This document shows, in pieces, positions 1 to 11,900 of a stretch of DNA of 64,000 nt; position 1 is the stretch's first letter; every line of letters starts with the position of its first letter. The notes beneath the pieces are model-generated. The model made no database searches. It was not told the DNA's origin and saw only the letters and a program-made list of their open reading frames with translations. The DNA is taken from contig CP071493.1 in NCBI GenBank assembly GCA_017354895.1, positions 8,246,001 to 8,310,000 of the forward strand, in the 5' to 3' direction. Position numbers and translations under genes: made by a program. Source of the DNA: Podospora comata (taxonomy: Eukaryota > Ascomycota > Sordariomycetes > Sordariales > Podosporaceae).

Positions 1-3000
1 GCTCAATGTCGATCTTCATGTGCTTGAGGTAGTTGGTAACGCCAGCGAGGGTGTCGAGGGCGCGGAGGTCACCAGCGCACACATACTGCATGTTGGCGAT
101 GTTGAAGTTGACGATTTCCAAGAGCCAGCCGGTGCTCTCCGCAATGTTGCTGACCACGAAGCGGAGCGCCTCCTCGTTGAAGGTCTTGCTGATGCGGCTG
201 GGGTTGACGGCGCACATGCTGTAGTTGGAGCGACCCTGCTCGTCACGCTCGACAGCGACTTGCATGGTCAGACCGCGGTAGAAGACGACAGAGACCAAAG
301 ACTCGATGGGCATGACATCTGCGAGAGCAGCCAGAGCAGAGTACTCTCCAAGAGAGTGACCAGCAAAGGTGCTATCCCTGGGCACAAGACCCTTGGCCTT
401 CATGTCCTCGAAACTTGCCTTCTCCATCAAGGTCAGGGCGGGTTGTGTGAACTGGGTGGCGGAAAGCAGACCCGTGGGTGAACGGTAGGTGTACGATGTG
501 GTCTTCTCGTCGATCTCCTTGAAAATGCGCTCAGATCTGACGGAGCCATCGGCGGCAACTGTCTCGAAGGTCATGGCCATGTAGTTTTGACGGATGGCCT
601 TGCCGCGGGGACCACCGAAGTGAATGGTGAGCTCCTTGGGGTTGTTCTTGACGATGTTGGAGATGGCAAAGCCTGCAGCCTGTTAGTAACATGCCACACA
701 GCGAGGCGAAAATGCAAAAGTGACACTTACCATAAGTATCCAAGAGGTAGTTGTCGGCACGGTCCCAAACGTCCTTGGCAACAGGACTGCTGTTGTACAA
801 GTCCATACCCATGCCTTGCTCCTGAGAACCTTGACCAGTGAAGACATAAGCCGTCACAGGCTGCTCAATCTCGGCCTCGCCGAGAAGGACCTTCTCCTCC
901 GTCTCCTTGTTGCTGGCCTCGACCTTGATGATCTTGCGACCGGCAACCATACCGACGTGCTGCAGCTTGACATTGAGATCGTCATGGGGAAGAACCATGC
1001 CAGTAAGAGAAGCGTGGAAGCTGCGAACGCGACCAACCTTGTTCTCAGCAGCCCAGGTCTCAACCAAGCTGCGGACGGCAGCGCTGGAGTACATGCCGTG
1101 TGTGATGGTGCCGGGCAGGTTGGCATAAGCGGCAAAGACGCGAGAGACGTGAATGGGGTTGTAGTCACCAGAGACGCGGGCATAAGTCTCGTTGGAAGCA
1201 GGGGCGCGCAGCTGGAGAGGGGTCTTGCCGCTGAGAGGAATGGGGTTCTCGAAGTTGATGGGCTGCTCGATGGAAGATCCGTTGCGCTGGAGGTAGTCAA
1301 TGACTGGGTTGCCATGGGATTCACCGGCCTCGTAGTCGACGGTAGCAACCTGAATGATCTCCTTGGTGGGAAGCTCCACAAGAACCTGGCCACGAGTCTC
1401 CACGTGGCTGAAGACGTTCCTGTTCTTGAACCTGACCAAACTGTGCAGACGGAAGATCAAAGTCTGTCCAAGGAGCTCGATATCAGGGCTAGCATCGTCA
1501 AGAACAAACCACTGCTTGGAGCGAAGGACGGCGACATCCTTGGTGCTAGCGAGGTGCACCTGCATGGGCGTCTCGACCTTGCGCTGGAAAGTGTTCTCGA
1601 AGTCGTTGTAGACACCGCGGTACAGGAACTGAGAAGTGACCTCCATGACAGCTTGGCCATCGCGTGTGATGGTGCCGCACACCTCGACCATCTTTCCAGA
1701 CTCTTGGTTGATGACGGCGTTGATCTGGGCGGTGGTGTGGACCTCATCGCCCTTCTTCAGAGGCTCGGCACCTGGCATCATGCGGAAGGCATTGGAGAGA
1801 TGGACAAGCTTGAGCAGGTCACCGTCAATGGTGCGAGGGAAGATAGGCTTGGTGATAGCCTTCCAGCCAACGACAATGGCAAAGTCCATGGGGGCGTACA
1901 TGATCTTCTCGGGTCTGTCGACGAAAGCCTCGCCGGTGTTGCCAACGGCATGGACGAAGTCGTTGATGGCCTCGCTGGTGATGACAGTCTTGCCGCCGTC
2001 GAACTTGCTGGTGACAGGAGCATCGAGATCAAACTTCTCATCACCAAACCATGCACGCCAGTAGAACTCCTTGATGTGGTTGTTGCGGTTCTCCATAACC
2101 TCGTGAATAGGAGCATACCCAGCTTCAGGGCGGTACTTGAAGCGGAGCGGCAGGGCGACCGACTTGCCAAGGGCAGTGGTATCCTTGATCAAGCTGACGA
2201 CAATCTCATCCTTGCCATCAAGCTTGACCTCAATAACCTCGACATAGCGGTTATGGCGAGGCTGCTCCTTGACCACGATGACAGTCTTGGCAGGATCATC
2301 AGGGTTGGTGATCTCAACAAACAAACCTCTGGCCGGAGCAAAGATCTTCTTCATCGGGTTGGTCTGGTACTTTTGCCCCTGAACAATGACCTCGGACCGA
2401 AGCAGGGCGTATCTCCAGTTGCGCTCAGTACCGGCAAGCATGTTGATCCAAGACTCAACATCAGGGAGTTCCGTCGCCGGAGATGAGCTCAAGCGGTAGG
2501 TGTGCTTGCTGGCGTCAACAGCGATGGTGAGGCCGTCAATATCCAACGGAAGTGGCTTGTCAATGAGATCACCACCGAAGTACTCCACGGTGGGAATCTT
2601 GGAAGCATCACCGCCGTAGAGGTCCTTGGTGAGACCCTTGATGTGACCCTCGTGAATGTTGTCAAGAATCTCCTTGATGGGCTCGTCAACCTTGGTGGCG
2701 TGCTTAGCCGCCATGGGACCTTGCAGAATGCAGGTCCTGCCAACATCCTTGCCGATGACGGCACCAAGGTCTTCAGACTGCCAGAGAGAATCCTTCTTGA
2801 AGAAGAACTCGAAATCGCCGTCGAGAGTGGGGACGAAAGTGACAGGCTTCTGGCCACGACGCTTGCACAGGAGCAAGAAGTGCTGAACATCTTGGGCGTT
2901 GATGAGCTGGGTCTCAGCATCAGGGTAGTACGACAGGATACGCTCGACGGCAGCGAAGGGCTCGTCCAGGTCGGCATAGCTCTGCAAGTGAGATGGCTGG

Positions 3001-5927
3001 CCAGCAGAAGTGGTGAAGCGCTCCTCAAGACGGTGGATGAAGTCACCTGTGAGCTTGGCATAGGATGGGTCGATCCAGCGCTTCTCATCCTCGACATAGA
3101 GGAGGGCAACCATGCGGCGCACAACCTCGCCATAGGTCATGTCCTCGAGATCCACGGCGGTTCCGTCCTTCTTCTGACCGAACCACACCTTGTGGAAGTC
3201 TTCGTTGAGCTTCTTGATGATATAGCTCTTCTGTTTCTTGAGCTCGACGAGGCGCTTCTCCTTGGGGAGGCTGAAAATCTTCTGGTCCATCTCGGCCCAG
3301 AAGAGAACACCGCGGGTGGCGAGCTTGTGGATGGGCTCACCCATTTCAGACATGACAGTGACAACACCGCCAGCTGCTCCCTTGTAAGTGTTCTCCCAAG
3401 CAGCATCATCAAGACCTGGGGCATCGACGATGGCTTGCTTGGCAGCCTTGCTCGTGTGCGCTTCCTTGGCAACCATCATGCGGCTGCCGAACATGCAACC
3501 ATCATATGGCATGGGGGGGTAGCCATACTTGGTGGACCATTCACCGGTGAGGTAGGGATAGGTATCGTCAGCACCACCGAAACCGCTGCCAGCAACCAGG
3601 ATGAGATTTTCCTGGCGGCGGATACGGCCGTACATGGTAAGGATGGGGGCGTGGAAGTCCTCATACGAGTGATGACCACCACCTCTGCCACCAGTCCACT
3701 GGAGAATGACAGGGAAGTCGGGGTTGGCCTTGGCAATGTTGATAACAGCCTGGATGGCCTCACTGGAACCTGGCTTGAACGAGATGTGCTTCAAGCCAAG
3801 CGTCTCAATATACTCCTGAGCAACCTCGATGGAGGGAACACCGGCACCGATGGTCAAACCTTCAATGGGAACACCCTCGGATCTGAGCCTGCCAAGGAGC
3901 GGGATTTGCCAGCCCATAGCACGGGGGTTGACGTAAATGAGGTTGACAGTGATACCGCGACCGGCAGGAATGGCCTGCTCGATCTTGTGGATAGCAGCAG
4001 TCATAGTCTTGGCATTGTAGTAACCGCCACCGGCCAACTCAATCTGATACCCAGCGTTCATGGTGGCGGCCACGAAGTCCCAGGGGACGGTGGTAGGGGT
4101 CATACCAGCGACCAGAAGTGGCGGGAGACCAAGCAGTCTGCTCATCTTGGTGCTGACATAGGTCCGCCCGCTGGAAGTCTTGACGAGCTGAGGCCCATAC
4201 GCCTTTACCCAATCAACAGCGTACTTGACAGCGTGCTCCTCATCACGGTCGAAGAGCTCAGACTTGTAGCCAACCTCGGGGACGGTCCCGCTGACGGTGC
4301 CAGCCAGGATGACGCGAACACCGGTGCCATCCTTACTTCTGCTGGTGAGAACACCGAGGCCCGAGATACCTCCCGGACCAAAGTCCAAGATGTGGGTGGC
4401 TTGCGGGAAAACGGTGGCCTTCTCCCAGTTGACAACCTCGCTGGTGATCATGCGAACCAAAGCCGGGACAACATTGCCCTTGACAGAGTCACGAATGTCC
4501 TTTCCAGTGTTGGTGTCATACACAGCCGAGCCGAGTGACGAGGCGTCGATCTTGACGGTCTTGAGATCCTCGTCAATCAAGCTCGTGGCATCCTCCAAGT
4601 ACTTGCTGTGGAAAGGAGCCGTGATAGGCAAGAAGCGGTTGACAAAGCGAACCTTTCTTTGCGTGTGGGGGATCTTGGCCTGGTCAATGCCGGTGGCAGC
4701 CTTGACCTTCCTGAGCTGAGCATTCAGACCGCAGAGGGACTTTGGAGGACCGGCAACAACCACATTTCGGGGGCTGTTGATCAGGGCAATAGAGATGTGT
4801 TGATCGGCTGGCAGATACTGATTTGTGAGGTCAATGTGCTTCTGAACCTCGCTTTGGGGCAGATCGCGAACACTGAGCATAGGGGTGGGCACACCCTCTC
4901 CGTTGTCAACGGCATCCTGGAGCAGGGTGGGGGTCATAGACGTCTTGGGGAAAGCTTGCTGACTGCGGGCACCAATCCAGAAGAGAATGGTCAAGGCGGA
5001 CTTGGAAAGCTCCTCAAAGGACTCCCACGAGTCGCAAGCCGCAGTAATGGCAGCCAAAACGATACCCTGGGAGTGGCCAGTGGAGCCAGTGACTCTCTCC
5101 CGAAGAATACCGGGGTGGAGGCCCAGGACTTTGCAGGTGACAGCGTAATGGGCCAACTGCACGAGACCAATGAGCGGGAAACTGACAGGCGCTGAGACCA
5201 TGTAATCCAGATCTGGTGTCGATTCGGGGTGGTGAAGCCAGTGGGTGATATCCAAACCCTTGCTGTACAGCTTCTCAGCACTGGGGTGGCTGGAAAGTGT
5301 TTGAAGGAGCTCGGCGGCATTGGAAATGAGCTCGCCGACGAATGATGGGTAGGTGGTGTGCAACTCCCGGAGCTCATCGAAGTACTCCTCAATGTTGCCT
5401 TGTCCACCGAAGATATTGTAGATCCGGGCAGCGTCCTCATCGGCAGCACGGAAAAGAGCAGACTGGTGGGACTTCATCGCCCTGTTTGTGGCAGATCTAG
5501 CAGCAAAGTAGCTGCGGATCACCTCCAACTTCTTGGCATCGATGCCCTCCAGGTTCGCGACAAGCGCGTGGACATCGTTACCCCTGAGGAATGCTCTCTC
5601 AAACTCGTTAAGAATGAGCTTGAGCACTTCTTCATACGAGCCCTGTGCATCATCCTCGCCCTCGGCCACTTCGTTGGCAATGAAGCCCATAAATCTAGCC
5701 ACCAGCTCCGGGATCGAAGATGGTTCATCGTCCAGAGCCAAATCGTCGGTAGGCGCAGGTAAGCTGGCAGTGAAACGGGTCTTGAGCTCGGAGGCATGGT
5801 AATGAAGGCCAGTGGGTATCAAAAACGTCGTCTCGAGAGAGCCGTGGGAAACTGTAAGGGGACGAAGCGAGGCCGACGATCTAGGTGTGACGGCGCCCGT
5901 CTGAGGGCCGGTCCCGGAACCGTACAT
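1..5927 (-). CDS. FAS1: Fatty acid synthase subunit beta, 3' end cut by window edge
   Basis: Beta subunit of the cytosolic type I fatty acid synthase (alpha6-beta6 barrel). It carries the acetyl/malonyl loading, dehydration, enoyl reduction and palmitoyl release activities. Exons on the minus strand are 5927-731 and 672-1, with a 58-nt intron 730-673 (GTAAGT donor, TACTAAC branch site, CAG acceptor). Translation gives 1,956 residues before the edge; the family is usually about 2,050-2,100, so roughly the last 100-150 are missing. Visible in order: acetyltransferase with GHSQG (Ser near residue 286), FMN enoyl reductase ([15 protein letters not shown] near 606), hot-dog dehydratase (DYNPIHV...HGMYSS near 1590) and malonyl/palmitoyl transferase with [10 protein letters not shown] (Ser near 1839). 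I chose the ATG opening [11 protein letters not shown] because beta subunits start this way; the open frame continues 40 codons upstream, but that stretch overlaps a likely leader intron. FAS2 lies divergently upstream. Confidence 0.97.
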
Positions 5928-8900
5928 TATGAAAGATATAGGGGTATCGTATCTAATAAAGAAGTGGACTTGGTCTCTTATGAACTCCCTGGGTCTTGTT
6001 AGCTTTCTGTTGCAAGCCAATGGCACCCCCCTTCGTCTCGTCTCCAATTTGGCGGTGAGCCAGCCAGACGATCAAATACAAAAAAAAAAAGATCACATAC
6101 CAGCACAACGACTTGGGAGAGTTCAAGAATCAAACTGCCTGCAACAATTCGCTTTTCTGCGTCGAAAACCGCGAAGACAATGCTGACTGGATGGTGAGCA
6201 AACGAACTACTGGCACAGCACGAGGGGGGGTGGTGGGGGAGGGTGCCATAGGTTGCAAGATAGGAGGCAGGCTTACAGGGACTGATGGGAGGTGGCAGGT
6301 AGGAGAGGAGGGAGGGACTGGAATCCTAAGATAGACCTGCCCTTGGATCGTTCGTTCGTTCGTTCGTGTCTTCTCAAGCCCAGGAGAGTGGGTGGGAAGT
6401 GTATTATCAGCCCAGGGAGGAGGGGCGGCGAGAGATGGCGGGGAAGGGCGGTGGCGGGGGAACAAGATCAATCTCAGGAGAAGGAAGCGGACGGAAAGGA
6501 AGGAGAACAGCAACCGGAGGAAAGCAAGCAGCAGTCAGCAGCAGTTTAGAAGCCCCTCGTGGTTCCCGGATCGGGTGGAGATGTGGATGTGGTCCCTCCA
6601 CTGGTGTCGACCTTGGGGGATGGCAACGCGTAAAAAGGCCCAACGCAATTCGGCTGTCTCCCTGCGAATCCACGGCTGGCGGCTGCTTTCGTCGCTCGCC
6701 AAAAAAAAAATTGGGATCTTGTTGGGGATGGCACGACACATCCGCACCCAGATCCCCCCCTGTCGACAGGACCCCTCGTTGTGTGCACTGTCTGGCACAG
6801 TGTACTTGTGGCGAGGCTTATGCACCCGCTTAATGCGCTGTACCTTGCCGAGCCTGAGATCCGGCCAACCCGCGAACAGAGGGTTCCACAGCGGCAACCC
6901 CACTTGATCCACCTGTCACAGCGACGACCCCAATGTCCCACATCTGCCCATCATGTATCGATACCTCCATCCGAACGTCCCGACGTATCCCGCCATCCAC
7001 CAACCCCAGCAAACTTCAGCCCGCCACCGCCCACACAGATCACTGCCCTCGATAGCGGAGCGATAGGACGGAGCGGCGAGGGTCCTTTTGCCATGCATCC
7101 ATTCTTCCGGAAGGCCTGGCTTTTCTTAGACCCGAGACTTTGTGTAGCGTCGAGAGCCTTCCTTCAGTTCGGGACATATGGGAGGGATCTCAAGCATCAT
7201 CTTACAGATCTTGTTCATCATTGGGCCATGCCCCGAGTGCTTACCCCGAGCACGCCGACGTACCTGCGTTTTATCCCGTTGTGCCCGTACGTAGATCCGT
7301 GGCTCCGTGCTTCTCCAGGTTTTGGGGGTTCAAAGATTCTTCATTCAGCTTCCCATGGCTCCACCGTGAGGATGCCTGTCGAGGTCCACGGGGAGCCGGC
7401 AGTGCCGGTCTGGAATCTCCAGTTGATAACAACGCCTCGCCGCAGGTCTGCCGTATCAGTCGGATCAACTGGAACATTTGGAACAGCATCCTACAAAGTC
7501 ACATACTGGTCCAATGCCATCTTGAAGGCAGGGCCGGCACCTTTTTCTGGAATATCTGCTCAGCCTTTTGAATTACGGGTGTCAGAGGAAGTCCCGGTTC
7601 CGTTGCCGAGAAGGTGTCCCTCTGCTTTAGTAGACGGACGCACCAGGTACTATCAAGACATGAGGTGAGAATAACCTACTTTGTAGATCCGAATGTGGAA
7701 ACTCTTTGCAGCCCAAGGACTCAGTGTGAACGGAACGCCAGGAGACAAGCTCGACTGTAATTCTCTTCCGTTCGGGCAGTCCCCACGGCCAACCACGACA
7801 TTCCACACGATCGTGTGTGAGCCGATGTCAACTAAATTGTAGCCCACGTGTTTAGGGCCCAAAGGTTCAAAATAGTGGATGGCAAACATGCATCAAGGGA
7901 TGATGATCTGGTCGGACAGCTTTCTCCGCTTGCGCCGCGACCATCTGTAGCCATCTGACATCTCCAGATCTACAGGGACTCTACATGCCGGAGACAGAGG
8001 TACCATGCGGTGCTGCTGTACCACTGCCAGATTGATAAATTTGCAGAGCGTGTCAGCCAAGGTCCAAATAAACAATAACAAGCCTTTGATGGCTTACAAT
8101 GCCCTGGCAAGGCATGATTGGCATCTGGCAGAGGAGCACACACGGCCGAGGTCTATCCGGATCTCCGGGATCATGACGCCATGCAGTGATGAGGCTCAAG
8201 GTTGAAACGGTCCGACAGGCGTGTCCGAAGTGTCCAGGACACGGAGCACAGTCGTCGAGTCTCGAGTCTTGTCCTTTTGCTGGTTGCTTGCTCTCTGCTT
8301 TTTGGTCTCTACCGGGAGACATTGGGCTGCGGTGAAACTCGGCGGTGACGGCTGTCGAGCGGAGGTATCGAGACTTCGGTCGCTGTCTGCTCCAAACACT
8401 GTGGGGTAGCTAGTGAGAGGTGCGCTAGGCTGAATCAGGTTAGGTCCAGAGTTTGGTTGAGAAGCAGCTCGCAAGGTGCGCCAGCGGCATGGGGGGGCAC
8501 TCCCATTTGCAGGGGTCTGCCGAGCCCACAATTCATTCAACAGTTGCACCTTGAAGACGCGGTAGCTCCCAATTTTTTTGTCTATTGCCCCCGGTCTCAC
8601 GACTATCTTGTCATTCCAGTTGCCCCCCTCTGTCAAAAGTCTGGGTTCCGCATCCCCGAAGCCCCTTGCGTGGAACGAGCTGGGTCCGTCTTAATCTTCA
8701 TCTCTCTTCTTCTCAGGCACGCCCTCGCCTGTTCATCCAACCTTTTTCCCGCCCCTCCTCCCCTCCCTCCACCTCACCAACTCGGCGACGACATCGACCC
8801 TCCCACTAATCTACCACCACCACCACCATCACGCCAATTCTCCCCCCCGGGTCTCACTGGGAACGGTTCATGACCACCGCTTGTTCATAGAAGATACCCC

Positions 8901-8963
8901 CTACGATATTCTCTTTCTGCTTCTTCTTTTCTTCCCAAGTTACGTTCCAGCAGCCCCTCCAAG
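5928..8963. promoter_or_regulatory. Shared divergent intergenic region of FAS1 and FAS2
   Basis: About 3.0 kb separates the two start codons and I find no convincing gene in it. It holds a CGTT tetranucleotide run at 6349-6366, G-rich stretches near 6225-6245 and 6410-6460, and a long C/T-rich leader with CCA and TTC runs at 8690-8960 just before the FAS2 ATG, typical of strongly expressed fungal genes. One CCGAGG hexamer lies at 8146-8151. CCTCGG is the core site described for the Aspergillus fatty-acid regulators FarA/FarB, but one copy in 3 kb is expected by chance. The bidirectional arrangement makes coordinated expression of the two subunits plausible; that is inference. Confidence 0.6.
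5989..6100 (-). other. Probable leader intron of FAS1
   Basis: Reading the minus strand there is a GTATGT donor at 6100, a GCTAAC branch-like motif and an AG at 5990-5989, ending 61 nt before the chosen FAS1 start codon. The spacing and motifs fit a 112-nt intron in the 5' untranslated leader. This is inferred from splice motifs only. If it is not spliced, the open frame would add 40 unconserved residues to the protein. Confidence 0.45.
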
Positions 8964-11900
8964 ATGCGTCCCGAAGTTGAGCAGGAGCTCGCCCACACGC
9001 TCCTTGTCGAGCTTCTTGCCTACCAGTTTGCTTCTCCTGTCAGATGGATTGAGACACAAGATGTGTTTCTTGCTGAGAAGATTGCCGAGCGTATCGTGGA
9101 AATCGGTCCCGCTGATACCCTTGGTGTAATGGCCAAGAGGACGCTCGCCTCCAAGTACGAAGCTTACGACGCCGCAAAGTCTGTTCAAAGACAAATTCTC
9201 TGCTACAACAAGGACGCCAAAGAGATTTACTACGATGTCGACCCAGTTGAAGAGGAGCCTGAGCCGGTAGCAGCCGCGCCAAGCTCTTCCAGTGCTCCCG
9301 CTGCGGCTGCGGCGGCCCCAGCTGCTGTTGCGGCGGCGCCTCCACCACCGAGTGCTGGCCCTGCTGCCTCGGTGCCCGATGCGCCGGTGCCGGCCGTTGA
9401 CATTGTGAAGGCTTTGGTTGCTCAGAAGCTCAAGAAGGGAGCATCTGACATTCCATTGGGCAAGGCCATCAAGGACTTGGTTGGTGGTATGTTCTCGCGA
9501 CCCCTGAAAAAAAAAAAAAAAAAAAAAAAAAACCCTTTATTTTGGAGTTTTGCTGACAACGAGAAACACAGGTAAATCCACACTTCAGAATGAAATCGTC
9601 GGTGACCTCGGGAAGGAGTTTGGTTCGACACCCGAAAAGCCCGAAGATACACCGCTTGATGAGCTCGGTGCTGCGTTGCAGGCCACTTTCGATGGCAACC
9701 TCGGCAAGACCACTCAGGGTCTTATCGCTCGTCTGATTTCTTCAAAGATGCCCGGTGGATTCAACATTACGACTGCGAGGAAGTACCTCGAGACGAGGTG
9801 GGGTTTGGGCTCCGGACGCCAAGATGGAGTCCTTCTGCTGGCCATCACTATGGAGCCAGCCGCGCGTCTGGGGTCCGAAGCTGATGCCAAGGCTTTCCTC
9901 GACGACGTATCCCAGAAGTACGCCGCCAGCGCTGGCATCAGCTTGTCCACCGCTGCGGCTGCTGGCCCAGCCGGCGGTTCCGGCGGCGGCATGATGATGG
10001 ACCCGGCGGCGATTGAGGCTCTGACCAGCGACCAGAAGACGTTTTTCAAGCAACAGCTGGAGCTCACTGCGAGATATCTCAAGGTGGACATTCGTGCCGG
10101 AGACAAGGCTTTCCAGGCCTCCCAAGAGTCTTCCAAGGTCTTGCAGGCCCAGATTGATCTTTGGATGGCCGAGCATGGCGACTTCTACGCCTCTGGCATT
10201 GAGCCCGTCTTTACGCCGCTCAAGGCTCGCGTTTACGATTCGTCATGGAACTGGGCCCGTCAAGATGCTCTTAGCATGTACTACGACATCATTTTCGGGC
10301 GGTTGCAGGCTGTTGACCGTGAAATTGTTGGCAAAAGTATCCGGATCATGAACCGTTCCAACCCAGCTCTCCTCGAGTTCATGCAATATCACATCGACAA
10401 CTGCCCAACAGAACGTGGAGAGACCTATCAGCTTGCCAAAGAACTCGGTGCCATGCTCATCGAGAACTGCAAGGAGGTGCTCACTGCCGACCCTGTGTAC
10501 AAGGATGTTGCGGTCCCTACCGGCCCACGCACCACTGTTGATGCTCGCGGCAACATGAAGTATGAGGAGGTTCCTCGCGCTAGCTGCAGAAAGCTCGAGC
10601 ATTATGTCCAACAAATGGCCGAGGGTGGCAAGATTTCCGAGTATGGCAGCAGGACAAAGGTTCAGAATGATCTGTCCAAGATCTACAAGTTGATCAAGCA
10701 GCAGCACAAGCTTCCTAAGACATCGCAGCTCGAGATCAAGAGCTTGTACAGTGATATCATCCGCTCTCTTGGCATGAACGAGAGCCAGATCATTCCCAAG
10801 GAGAACGGCAAGGGTGCCAGCGCCGCCGCCGGTCTCGTCAAAAAGTCCAAGCCCAAGGGCAAGACTGAGACCATTCCCTTCCTCCATCTCCGCAAGAAGA
10901 CTCAGCATGGCTGGGACTACAGCAAGAAGCTCACCAGCCTGTACCTTGACTGCTTGGAGGAAGCCGCCAAGGATGGTGTCACATTTGCTGGCAAGTATGT
11001 GCTCATGACTGGTGCTGGAGCTGGCTCCATCGGTGCCGAGGTTCTCCAGGGCCTCATCACTGGCGGTGCCAAGGTTGTTGTCACCACCTCTCGCTTCTCC
11101 CGTGAGGTGACCGAGTATTACCAGTCCATGTATGCTCGTTATGGCTCGCGCGGCTCTCAGCTCGTGGTCGTTCCCTTCAACCAGGGCAGCGTTCAGGATG
11201 TCAACGCCCTTGTCGAGTACATCTATGACCCCAAGACCGGCCTTGGCTGGGACTTGGACTTCATCGTTCCTTTTGCCGCCATTTCTGAGCAGGGTCGCCA
11301 GATCGATGGCATCGACTCCAAGTCTGAGCTTGCTCACCGCATCATGCTCACCAACCTCATCCGTCTTCTCGGAAACGTCAAGGCCCAGAAGGCCGCCCGT
11401 GGTTTCGAGACCCGTCCTGCTCAGGTCATTCTTCCCCTTTCTCCCAACCACGGCACGTTCGGCAGTGACGGTCTCTACTCCGAGTCCAAGCTTGGCCTCG
11501 AGACTCTCTTCAACAGGTGGCATGCCGAGGACTGGGCTAACTACCTCACCATTTGCGGTGCCATCATCGGCTGGACCCGTGGCACTGGTCTCATGGCTGG
11601 TAACAACATGGTGGCCGAGGCTGTCGAAAACTTTGGCGTGCGCACCTTCTCGCAGCAGGAAATGGCTTTCAACCTTCTTGGACTCATGTCTCCCACTGTC
11701 GTCGATTTGTGCCAGAATGAGCCCGTGTTTGCCGACTTGAACGGTGGTCTCCAGTTTATTCCCAACTTGAACGAGGTGATGACCAAGGAGCGCAAGTCCA
11801 TCACCGAGACCAGCGAGATTCGTCGTGCCGTCACCAAGGAGACCGCTGTCGAGAACAAGATTGTCAACGGTGAAGAGTCGGAGGTCCTCTACAAGAAGAA

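Noticed and set aside
720-2486. 588-codon open frame antisense to FAS1
   Set aside because: It mirrors the FAS1 coding sequence; its composition follows from codon bias of the real gene and it has no family motifs.
6781-7668. 295-codon open frame between FAS1 and FAS2
   Set aside because: Pro/Ser/Arg-rich composition typical of GC-rich non-coding DNA, with no motif, signal peptide or splice partner.
8146-8151. CCGAGG as a fatty-acid regulator site
   Set aside because: One hexamer in 3 kb is expected by chance; mentioned only as a hint within the intergenic entry.
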